A DNA stretch of 64,000 nucleotides from Sulfuriroseicoccus oceanibius. GTDB lineage: Bacteria; Verrucomicrobiota; Verrucomicrobiia; Verrucomicrobiales; SLCJ01. Location of the stretch: contig NZ_CP066776.1 in the NCBI RefSeq assembly GCF_010681825.2, forward strand, positions 372,001 through 436,000. Reading direction: 5' to 3'. Below, in pieces: positions 27,700 to 34,846 of the stretch. The notes below the pieces were generated by a model. That model saw only the letters and a program-made list of their open reading frames with translations. It searched no databases and was not told the DNA's origin. The translations under genes and the position numbers were made by a program. Every line of letters begins with the position of its first letter. The stretch's first letter is position 1.

Positions 27700-29817
27700 T
27701 TACTCAGGCTTGGCGGCCGAGTACTTCAAGCCCTCGACCTCGCGGTAGATCGGGCCATCCTTTTCCACTGGAACGAAGGTGAAGACCCACTTCCAGGTTG
27801 GAGCGGACTTGATGAGCACCGTGTTCCAGCCCTTCTTGAGCTTGATCTTGGCAGGCTCGCGGCTGGTGTACACTTCATCGATCAGCGCGATCTCCTTGGC
27901 GGCCTTGCCTTTGTTCTGCCACTTCGGCGGGGCGATGCGCTCGCCGTTCAACCAAATATCGCAGGCTGGGTTGGCTCCCCACTCGCCCTGCTGGGCGACG
28001 CCGGCACGAGGGTCCGATGTGGAGATCGTGTTGAAGTTGATCCAGGCATCGACCTCCTGGTCTTTCGGGCTGTAGACGTGGGTGTTGGCCCAGACGATGT
28101 TGCGGCCTTTCGGGAACGAGCTGAGATGGCTCTTGAAGCCGAAGAAGTGCTTCACATGGATGGCACCACCGTAGACCGGCTTGGTCCAGTTGAGCGGCTT
28201 GCCATCGACCTCGTAGCGGTCTTTGACAATGCCCTGCTCCAGCTCAGGCGAGAGTCCATCTTCCACCGGTCCGAGCAAGCGCCATTCGATGTCGTGGCCC
28301 TTGACCATGAGGAATGGAACGTCGGTGTGGAAGCGATCGCGGATCTCGGCGAGGCGGTCTTCAAAGTCGGCGTACGCGTCGTACTCAGGAGTTCCCTTTG
28401 GCGGGATCTTGGCCCAGTACTCCGGACGATCCTTTTCCACGCCTTTCCAAACGGCTTCCGAGTACGCCACCATGGCGGAAACAACCGGACTGTTGGTCAG
28501 GCTGCGCTTCTCGTCATCGGTGAGCGTGTCCGGCCAATAAGCCAGAATACCGCCGAGCTGGATGTCGTCGCCGTGCGGCTGACGGCATGGCTGCTGGAAG
28601 AACATACGCTGCGCGAAGTCCATCGCCTCGAGGTGGTTGATGTAATTGGCGCGAGAGTCGATGTGCTGGGCACCGCCCCATGGACGCGATTGCGCCCACG
28701 TTTGGGCAATCTGCTTGGCGCCTTTGAAGGTCATCCCCTTGCACCAACCGATCACCTCACGGCCGTTGTCCTGCACCGCCTTGTGAAGCGTTGGCAGGTA
28801 GTCGGCATTGACGTACTCGTCCCGGTGGCGCACTTCATCGGTACCGATGTGGATGTAAGGCATGCGCTCTTTCGGTGCGAGCGTGCACACTTCATCGACC
28901 AACTTGCAGATCGCCTCGATCGCACGTGGGTCTTTCATGTTCGGGATCTCCAAGCCGTGGCGGAATGCCTCCGAGTGCCCCGGCGTGTCGAACTCAGGGA
29001 TGATGATGATTCCACGCGCCCAGCAGTAGTCCACCATGTCCTTGAACTCTTCCTGCGTGTAGTACTTGCCGTGCCAGCGGCCGAACGCTTTGTCCGACTG
29101 CAACTCAGGATAAATCTTGCTCTCCAAGCGCCAGCCATAGTGGTCGGTGAGGTGCCAATGGAACACATTGAGCTTGTGCTTCGCCATCACGTCGATCTGC
29201 ATCTTGAGCTGGTCGATCGTCTGGAAGTTGCGCCCGACGTCGTGCATCAGACCGCGGATCTTGAACGCCGGATAATCCTGCACCTTGCACGCAGCCACCG
29301 TCGTCTCGCCATTCTGATGCACCATCAGCTGACGCAAGGTCTGCAAACCCGCATACAAGCCGGACACGTCATTGGCCGTGATCGAAACCCCGCGAGGCTC
29401 CGACACCAACTGGTAGGCTTCACGCTCCTGGCCCTGCCACTGGTTCGGCACATCGACCTTCCCCAATCGGAACATCAACGCCTGCTCCGCCTCATTGGAA
29501 TGCGTCACTCCATTGCTCTTGAGCAACTCGGTCACCTCCTCTTTGAGCTGGGCAAAACGCAACGCATCGTCCACCTGGCCCGGAAATGTGACCTTGAGCG
29601 ACTTCACAGGCACCGCCTGGTTCGCCCATTCCACCTGCTGCGGCATCGGCAACAACGCCGGCTTCTCGCGAGACACACCCTCATCCGAGGCGTGCAATGA
29701 TGGTACCGCTACCAATGCGGCTGCCAACGCCCCCTGGCACACGCTGCGCAACGAGCGAACCGCACCGCGGATCCGCCCAGAGCCAGCCCCTGATGCTGAA
29801 GTATTCTGTGTTTTCAT
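27700..29817 (-). CDS. Secreted beta-N-acetylhexosaminidase, GH20 (copy 3)
   Basis: Family 20 hydrolase of 705 residues, a clear paralog of the copy at 23713; both mature parts begin near ASDEGVSR. The signal region is residues ~17-43 with an Arg-rich start. The barrel has GLMHDVGRNF, NVFHWHLTDHYGWRLESKIYP, IIPEFDTPGHSEAF and catalytic D327-E328 in HIGTDEVRHRDEY. The C-terminal module ends with LKKGWNTVLIKSAPTWKWVF. It forms its own transcription unit: a strong terminator lies behind it and two inverted repeats lie before it. Keeping two close paralogs under different control suggests different inducers or substrates. Confidence 0.93.
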   Translation of the reverse strand: MKTQNTSASGAGSGRIRGAVRSLRSVCQGALAAALVAVPSLHASDEGVSREKPALLPMPQQVEWANQAVPVKSLKVTFPGQVDDALRFAQLKEEVTELLKSNGVTHSNEAEQALMFRLGKVDVPNQWQGQEREAYQLVSEPRGVSITANDVSGLYAGLQTLRQLMVHQNGETTVAACKVQDYPAFKIRGLMHDVGRNFQTIDQLKMQIDVMAKHKLNVFHWHLTDHYGWRLESKIYPELQSDKAFGRWHGKYYTQEEFKDMVDYCWARGIIIIPEFDTPGHSEAFRHGLEIPNMKDPRAIEAICKLVDEVCTLAPKERMPYIHIGTDEVRHRDEYVNADYLPTLHKAVQDNGREVIGWCKGMTFKGAKQIAQTWAQSRPWGGAQHIDSRANYINHLEAMDFAQRMFFQQPCRQPHGDDIQLGGILAYWPDTLTDDEKRSLTNSPVVSAMVAYSEAVWKGVEKDRPEYWAKIPPKGTPEYDAYADFEDRLAEIRDRFHTDVPFLMVKGHDIEWRLLGPVEDGLSPELEQGIVKDRYEVDGKPLNWTKPVYGGAIHVKHFFGFKSHLSSFPKGRNIVWANTHVYSPKDQEVDAWINFNTISTSDPRAGVAQQGEWGANPACDIWLNGERIAPPKWQNKGKAAKEIALIDEVYTSREPAKIKLKKGWNTVLIKSAPTWKWVFTFVPVEKDGPIYREVEGLKYSAAKPE

Positions 29818-29839
29818 AGTTCGATTAGAGTCTGATTAA

Positions 29840-29877
29840 ACGCAGGCTCCTGCGTCATCCAATTACGTTATCAACGT
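29840..29877. promoter_or_regulatory. Two inverted repeats upstream of GH20 copy 3
   Basis: ACGCAGG-CT-CCTGCGT at 29840-29855 and ACGTT-ATC-AACGT at 29865-29877 lie 22 and 47 bp before the start codon. The second has the size of an operator. The first matches the stem at 9539-9557 and may be a dispersed palindrome rather than a binding site. Confidence 0.4.
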
Positions 29878-29952
29878 GCAACTACGCCGGTTTCCAAGAT
29901 CTCTGCCATAAGATCTGATGGTATCAAAAAAGCACCATTACTCTCGCCGCAG

Positions 29953-31659
29953 TCACTTCACTTGAGCGCGCGTGCTAAGAATAGACGCCCCCTGAAGATC
30001 CGTCGCTTCGGCTGGGTTGTAAAAGTGCACATAGCTCACGCCGTTGACCGGAGCGTGATTACCGCGCAGTCGAATGTTCGTCTGACGTCCGTCGACGGTA
30101 AGCGTCGCCACTCCATTGCGGCTGGCATCGCGCCACGTGATGGCAATCTCATGCACTTGGCCCGGCTTGAGCAAGCGCTTGCCATCCGGAGTCACCCCAT
30201 TGCCGTCCACTTTCAGCACGTAGTTGGCGAACTGATCCACCGTCGGGTCGCAGGCATTGAACCAGCGGTCACACAACGCGATCTGCAATCCAGAACCACC
30301 CTCTTCCAACCGCACCTTAGCCGTCAGACGCCCGGTATCTCCGGCTGGAAAGTTCCACACCGCGCCTTGGTTCGGATTGGTCAGCCGCTCGTCATCCACC
30401 CGCAGCAAACGCAATGCACCATCCGCCACTTGCGCGCCCGGCGTGCGGTTGTACGCGCAATGCCCGACGTACTGCTGGATGTACTGGTGGGTCGTCCAAT
30501 CCTTGGTGCCGTCAGCCGCCAGATCCGAGCTCCGCTCTTTTTCGTAGAGCCAGCGCAGATCCATGATCATGAGACGGCGGTGCATCGCATGCTGGCCACA
30601 GGAAAAGAGCACACGGTTGGCATCGAGTTGCACCACCTCGGCCTGATGCTTGCCGCGGTCCTGCTTGCCCTTGAACGTGCCATAATCCCCGCGCCCACGG
30701 TGCTCATCGAGGATCAGTTCCCTGAAACCAATCCACGTCTTGCCCTCATCCTCGGAAATCGCAGCGTGAATCGTGTCGCGGTTGGTGAACGCATCCTCAC
30801 CGCGCCCGGTGGCGCCTTCCACTTCCGGCAGCGGGATGGTGTTCGACCACAGGAAAAGAATCCGCCCGTCTTCCAGACGGTGGAAGGTTGGCATTGTGAT
30901 CACTCCCCAGAAGCGCGATGGCTGGGCAGCGCTCCACGTTTTTCCATGGTCGCTGGAGAAGGTCTCGTAATGCTGGTCCTGGGCGGTACGCGCCACCATC
31001 CACAGCTTGCCGTTCTTCAGCTCAATCACCGTCCCTTCGACCATCCCGTGGTTCCAACGCGTCCCCTTATGCACGCCACCCGGCTTGTGCGGCGGCGAAT
31101 TCACCGCATTCGAGCGCTTCCACGTCACACCCTGGTCATCGGAGTACCAAGTGTAGCAGCCCCCTCCATGACCTGGGATCACGATCCGCTGGTTGTTTTT
31201 TACCCACAGAGGATTGCGCAAGATCCCACCAGGCCGTGCCGCATTGCCGTCTTTGTCCCGCACCAGCTTCCACGTTCCATCGATGCCTCCCTCGGTGACG
31301 TAAACTCCATCGTTGTTGTTCTTTCCGCGATACAACGGCTCGAAGCGGATGTACTCGCCTGTGTTCGGATTGCGGGCAATGGCTGGCGACTCCTTGGCCA
31401 GGCACGTCGCCCCGGGATAGCCCGCCGGCAGCGGCACCGACTTCCACGTCTCGCCATTGTCTAGCGACTGCAGCATCGCCTTCCCGCCCTTGCCAGGATA
31501 GTGACGGATCTCATCGGCCGACAACCGGATCAATCCACGTCCCGCATCCGCTGGCGGCGTCGCCACCACCCGAGGTGGATCAATTGCAGCCGCAGCCAAT
31601 GACAATCCCAAACCGGCATAAGAAGCCGCCAAAACACAAAGAGAACGAACCAAATTCAT
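29953..31659 (-). CDS. Secreted BNR-repeat sialidase-like glycosidase
   Basis: About 568 residues from ATG 31659, which gives a clean signal peptide (MNLVRSLCVLAASYAGLGLS, cleavage near AAA); the upstream open frame to 31785 lacks signal character. Four Asp-boxes of the SxDxGxTW type are visible at 65-72, 163-170, 225-232 and 292-299, marking a six-bladed sialidase propeller. Residues ~400-568 form a beta-sandwich (LTAKVRLEEGGSGLQIALCDRW, NYVLKVDGNGV). I did not find the usual RIP motif near the N-terminus, so sialidase activity is likely but not assured; another propeller glycosidase is possible. Together with the GH20 and SGNH genes it fits stepwise trimming of host-type or algal glycans. 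Confidence 0.78.
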   Translation of the reverse strand: MNLVRSLCVLAASYAGLGLSLAAAAIDPPRVVATPPADAGRGLIRLSADEIRHYPGKGGKAMLQSLDNGETWKSVPLPAGYPGATCLAKESPAIARNPNTGEYIRFEPLYRGKNNNDGVYVTEGGIDGTWKLVRDKDGNAARPGGILRNPLWVKNNQRIVIPGHGGGCYTWYSDDQGVTWKRSNAVNSPPHKPGGVHKGTRWNHGMVEGTVIELKNGKLWMVARTAQDQHYETFSSDHGKTWSAAQPSRFWGVITMPTFHRLEDGRILFLWSNTIPLPEVEGATGRGEDAFTNRDTIHAAISEDEGKTWIGFRELILDEHRGRGDYGTFKGKQDRGKHQAEVVQLDANRVLFSCGQHAMHRRLMIMDLRWLYEKERSSDLAADGTKDWTTHQYIQQYVGHCAYNRTPGAQVADGALRLLRVDDERLTNPNQGAVWNFPAGDTGRLTAKVRLEEGGSGLQIALCDRWFNACDPTVDQFANYVLKVDGNGVTPDGKRLLKPGQVHEIAITWRDASRNGVATLTVDGRQTNIRLRGNHAPVNGVSYVHFYNPAEATDLQGASILSTRAQVK

Positions 31660-31867
31660 CACGAAATCATTACGAAACAACCGCAGAGGCGGCCTATTGA
31701 TAACGGGAAATACCCCGCGCAGTCTCTCAAGATTGCGCCGGTCTGGTTCTAATACCAGCATCATGCCAGCCATCCACAGCACCAAAGAATCTCTTGTAGC
31801 AGATCACTGCGGCTGCTAATCCTCCAGCCGTCGCCGCTGCAAGGCGATGCCAATCCGATATCAACCT

Positions 31868-32338
31868 ATGCAGTGGTACTACACAGAAAACGGCACCCAA
31901 CAAGGACCAGTCAGCGGTGAACAAATGACCGCACTCATCCAGAGCGGACGCCTTACCTCCCAATCCCTCGTCTGGCGCGAAGGCATGGCCAACTGGCTCC
32001 CCGTCGCCCAAGTGCCCGAGCTTTCCGCCCTCGCTCAGTCCGGACCACCAGCGACATCCCATTCTCCCTACCAGCCACCAGCATCCACGCCAACCCATCC
32101 AGGCATGCCTATCGGACCCGAGATTCCTACCTATCTCTGGCAGTCCATCGTCGTCACCCTGCTCTGCTGCCTGCCAACCGGCATCGTCGCCATTGTTTAC
32201 GCCTCCAAGGTCAACAGCCTGCGTCTCAACGGCGACCAAGCAGGTGCTCAGGAAGCCTCGAACAATGCCAAAAACTGGTGCCTTATAAGCCTGATCGTGG
32301 GCATTGGAGCCATCATTCTGTCCATGCTCGCCAACTAG
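31868..32338 (+). CDS. GYF_2-CD225 (dispanin-like) membrane protein, copy 1
   Basis: About 156 residues from ATG 31868 (an ATG at 31847 would add 7). Residues 1-50 (MQWYYTENGTQQGPVSGEQM ... SLVWREGMANWLPVAQVPEL) are a GYF_2 domain, a putative peptide-binding module. A Pro-rich linker follows. Residues ~90-155 are a CD225-type double membrane segment: LWQSIVVTLLCCLPTGIVAIVY, then SKVNSLRLNGDQAGAQEASNNAKNW, then a second helix. The loop between helices holds the GD..GA..AS..AK.W pattern of the family. Bacterial members are uncharacterised. A near-identical copy follows 78 bp downstream. Confidence 0.85.
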   Translation: MQWYYTENGTQQGPVSGEQMTALIQSGRLTSQSLVWREGMANWLPVAQVPELSALAQSGPPATSHSPYQPPASTPTHPGMPIGPEIPTYLWQSIVVTLLCCLPTGIVAIVYASKVNSLRLNGDQAGAQEASNNAKNWCLISLIVGIGAIILSMLAN

Positions 32339-32416
32339 TCCGGTGGTTGCTCACAGCCCCCTCATTTCCCCACCCTCAGCGCCCGCAACACGGCGGTGAC
32401 AATCCAAGATCAACCT

Positions 32417-32923
32417 ATGCAGTGGTACTACACAGAAAACGGCACCCAACAAGGACCCGTCAGCGGTGAGCAGATGACCGCACTCATCCAGAGCGGACGC
32501 ATCAATTCACAATCCCTCGTCTGGCGAGAAGGCATGGCCAACTGGCTCCCCGTCGCCCAAGTGCCCGAGCTTTCCGCCCACGCCCAGTCCGGACCACCAG
32601 CCACGCCGCAGTCGCCTTATCAGACACCGACTTCGGCCCCACCACAGGGGATGCACGTGGGTGCGGATATCCCGAACTACCTCTGGCAGTCGATTGTCGT
32701 TACATTGATGTGCTGCTTGCCTGCCGGTGTGGTCGCCATTGTCTACGCCACCAAAGTCGACCGCTTGCGCTTTGCCGGTGACCAGGCCGGTGCCCAAGCC
32801 GCCTCACAATCCGCCAAAACCTGGTGCTGGGTGAGCTTCGGCGTGGGACTCGCCGGCCTCGTGCTCTACTTCGGCTTCGTGTTCCTCGCTGTCTTAAGCG
32901 AGGGCCGCAGTACCGGCTACTAA
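32417..32923 (+). CDS. GYF_2-CD225 (dispanin-like) membrane protein, copy 2
   Basis: About 168 residues, a tandem duplicate of the preceding gene. The first ~55 codons and even the 20 bases before the ATG are almost identical at DNA level, while the linker and the last helix have diverged (a longer second helix, LVLYFGFVFLAVLSEGR). The GYF_2 domain (1-50), Pro-rich linker and CD225 segment (SIVVTLMCCLPAGVVAIVY ... GDQAGAQAASQSAKTW) are intact, so both copies are probably functional. A DUF2752 membrane protein starts 6 bp after its stop, which makes the three genes a likely operon. Confidence 0.85.
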   Translation: MQWYYTENGTQQGPVSGEQMTALIQSGRINSQSLVWREGMANWLPVAQVPELSAHAQSGPPATPQSPYQTPTSAPPQGMHVGADIPNYLWQSIVVTLMCCLPAGVVAIVYATKVDRLRFAGDQAGAQAASQSAKTWCWVSFGVGLAGLVLYFGFVFLAVLSEGRSTGY

Positions 32924-32929
32924 TACGCA

Positions 32930-33388
32930 ATGCCCGTGGCCCCACCGCCCCTGCCGTCGGCACATCCCCCGCGCCGCTGGAAGCTGTCCCCCCTCAGGTT
33001 GGCCATTGCCTCCGGTTGCGCCACAGTGGTCGGACTGATCCTGTGGCTGCTGCTGACCGGAGGCACCGAGGCCATGCCCCTGCGCTGCTTTTTCAACGAC
33101 TGGACGGGACTTCACTGTCCCGGCTGTGGGCTCTCCCGCGCTACACTCGCGCTCTCCGAAGGGCGGGTGGCCGATGCGATGAAATTCAACGCCATGGGCA
33201 TCGTGCTGCTGCCCGTTGCCCTCCTCGCGCTGTGCATTGAGACCATCGGATGGGTCTTTCAAGCCAACCCACCGGTCCGCCTGCTCCTGCGGCCACGACT
33301 TTCCACCGCGATCGCCATCATGGTCATCGCCTTCGCGGTGCTGCGCAACCTGCCATGGAGCCCATTCACCTGGCTCGCACCATCGTAG
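32930..33388 (+). CDS. DUF2752 membrane protein
   Basis: A 152-residue inner-membrane protein. It shows the DUF2752 hallmark: a short stretch CFFNDWTGLHCPGCGLSRATLALSEGRVADAMKFN between two hydrophobic helices (about 25-47 and 90-112), with a third at 125-143. The CPGCG motif suggests a metal or redox role that has never been assigned to my knowledge. It starts 6 bp behind the second GYF-CD225 gene, which links it to that pair. It converges on the Lon-like protease gene, with palindromes in the gap. Confidence 0.85.
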   Translation: MPVAPPPLPSAHPPRRWKLSPLRLAIASGCATVVGLILWLLLTGGTEAMPLRCFFNDWTGLHCPGCGLSRATLALSEGRVADAMKFNAMGIVLLPVALLALCIETIGWVFQANPPVRLLLRPRLSTAIAIMVIAFAVLRNLPWSPFTWLAPS

Positions 33389-33391
33389 CGC

Positions 33392-33437
33392 GCCAGGCTC
33401 AGCCTGGCATTCCTCAGGCAGCTGGAGCGACGCTGCC
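33392..33437. repeat. Pair of palindromes between convergent genes
   Basis: GCCAGGCT-C-AGCCTGGC (33392-33408) is followed by GGCAGC (33417-33422) pairing with GCTGCC (33432-33437). The piece between them reads GGCATTCCT, related to the hairpin apex of the 322-bp array. They sit in the 65-bp gap between the DUF2752 and Lon-like stop codons and may stop both transcripts or be a REP-like element. Confidence 0.65.
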
Positions 33438-33453
33438 CCCCTCCGGCATCACC

Positions 33454-34713
33454 TCACATCATGAGATCCCGGATCTCCGGCCGGCTCAGGAGACTCTTGC
33501 GCTCGGAATCCACCTGATCCCCCGCACGCCTGCACTCGTTTAGATAGCGACGCACCGACGCTCGCTCCTTGGTCTCCACAATGTGCGGGATCTTCGACAA
33601 CAGTTGGATGTAACGAGCCACCGCATTCTCATAGCGCTTCACGTCCGGATGCAGCTTGGTACGGATCTGCCCAAGGTTCTTCCGCGCGCGCAGGTACACA
33701 TTGTCCAAAGTGTTAGGCGAGATCAGTTCGGACCACGCCGCGCCGCGCTGGTTTGAGCTGGCCGCATCAAAGGTCGCATTGAGTTCGGCGATCGCATTGT
33801 CCAACCGCGTGAGCGACCCGATCAGACTATAGCTCCGCGGCAATTTCCCCTGCGTGTAAAGTTGGATCGCTCTGGCACTCATGTGGTTGGGCATTTTCTC
33901 CAACACACCGGCCAGTTTGCGCTTCGACTCCGGCGTCTTGAGCACCGCTCCGCCTTCTGCCTTCGCTTTCGTGAGCAACTCCTCCAGCGCACTCATCGCC
34001 GCCGCCACGCCGTCCGGCCGCTCTTGCTTCGCCACCGCCAACGCATCGTCGAGCGTTGCCACGGAGACCACCTGAACCTGCATCAACAAACGCATGTCCC
34101 CATCGACAATCATGTCCCCCAACTCGTTCTCGTTGTCCTTGGGAAAACAAAGCACGCCGCACTCCTTTTTCGCAGCCGCACGAATCTTCGCCGGCAGACC
34201 TCCGATCGGCCGCACTTCACCGTCCGATGTGATGTCCCCGGTCACCGCACAATCCTTGCGGAACGCATCTCCGGTGATCAACGATTCAAACAACATCGCC
34301 ACCGCCAACGACGCCGACGGCCCGTCCTTCGGCGTAAACTTATCCGCAAAACTGATCTCCAATGTCTGCCCTGTCGGAGCCGCCGGATGCCTCACTAACA
34401 CCGCACGCCGCGCCGACTCCAGCCCGGTCGACATCATATCCCCCACCTCCTGATTGAACTTTATCGAAATTGGATCGCCTGAATGCCCGGGCACCGCCGT
34501 GATGATCAAATCGCAAGCCTCTCCACCGAGCTGCCCCCCACCCATGTCTGCCACCAGCAATGCAGTCAACTTGTTGAGGTTCTGCTTCAGCCCGGCCTGA
34601 GCCTCCCCGGACTCGGCGGAAAGCGCTGCGGAGGACTGGGCGTGCACGACAGGGGAAGCCGTGGCCACCAGCCCGGCCAGAACCACGGTAGAGACAAAAC
34701 GTTGGGGCGTCAT
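33454..34713 (-). CDS. Secreted Lon-like (S16) serine protease without ATPase domain
   Basis: About 419 residues from ATG 34713, with a signal peptide (residues 1-26, ending VVHAQ); ATG 34725 is an alternative. The middle part carries the S16 Ser-Lys dyad: KDGPSASLAVAM with S133 and, 43 residues on, RPIGGLPAKIRAA with K176. CAVTGDITSDGEV precedes the Lys, as in Lon. No AAA+ motor or PDZ domain is seen. The C-terminal ~200 residues are helical and of unknown role. A stand-alone exported Lon catalytic domain could act on periplasmic proteins without ATP; the substrate is unknown. It is divergent from the glycosyltransferase gene. Confidence 0.85.
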   Translation of the reverse strand: MTPQRFVSTVVLAGLVATASPVVHAQSSAALSAESGEAQAGLKQNLNKLTALLVADMGGGQLGGEACDLIITAVPGHSGDPISIKFNQEVGDMMSTGLESARRAVLVRHPAAPTGQTLEISFADKFTPKDGPSASLAVAMLFESLITGDAFRKDCAVTGDITSDGEVRPIGGLPAKIRAAAKKECGVLCFPKDNENELGDMIVDGDMRLLMQVQVVSVATLDDALAVAKQERPDGVAAAMSALEELLTKAKAEGGAVLKTPESKRKLAGVLEKMPNHMSARAIQLYTQGKLPRSYSLIGSLTRLDNAIAELNATFDAASSNQRGAAWSELISPNTLDNVYLRARKNLGQIRTKLHPDVKRYENAVARYIQLLSKIPHIVETKERASVRRYLNECRRAGDQVDSERKSLLSRPEIRDLMM

Positions 34714-34846
34714 GTCCTCTAACATGCAAACAACCCGAGATTCCAAACAAGCCGAAAGATCAGGAAACGCAGAGTCCCAGACGATCCGGATGACAACCAA
34801 ACTCACCACTTTACCGCACGGGGGATCGGCTGCATCGTGTGGCACT

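Noticed and set aside
29962-31464. 500-codon plus-strand frame opposite the sialidase-like gene
   Set aside because: Antisense shadow; no start context and no recognisable domain.
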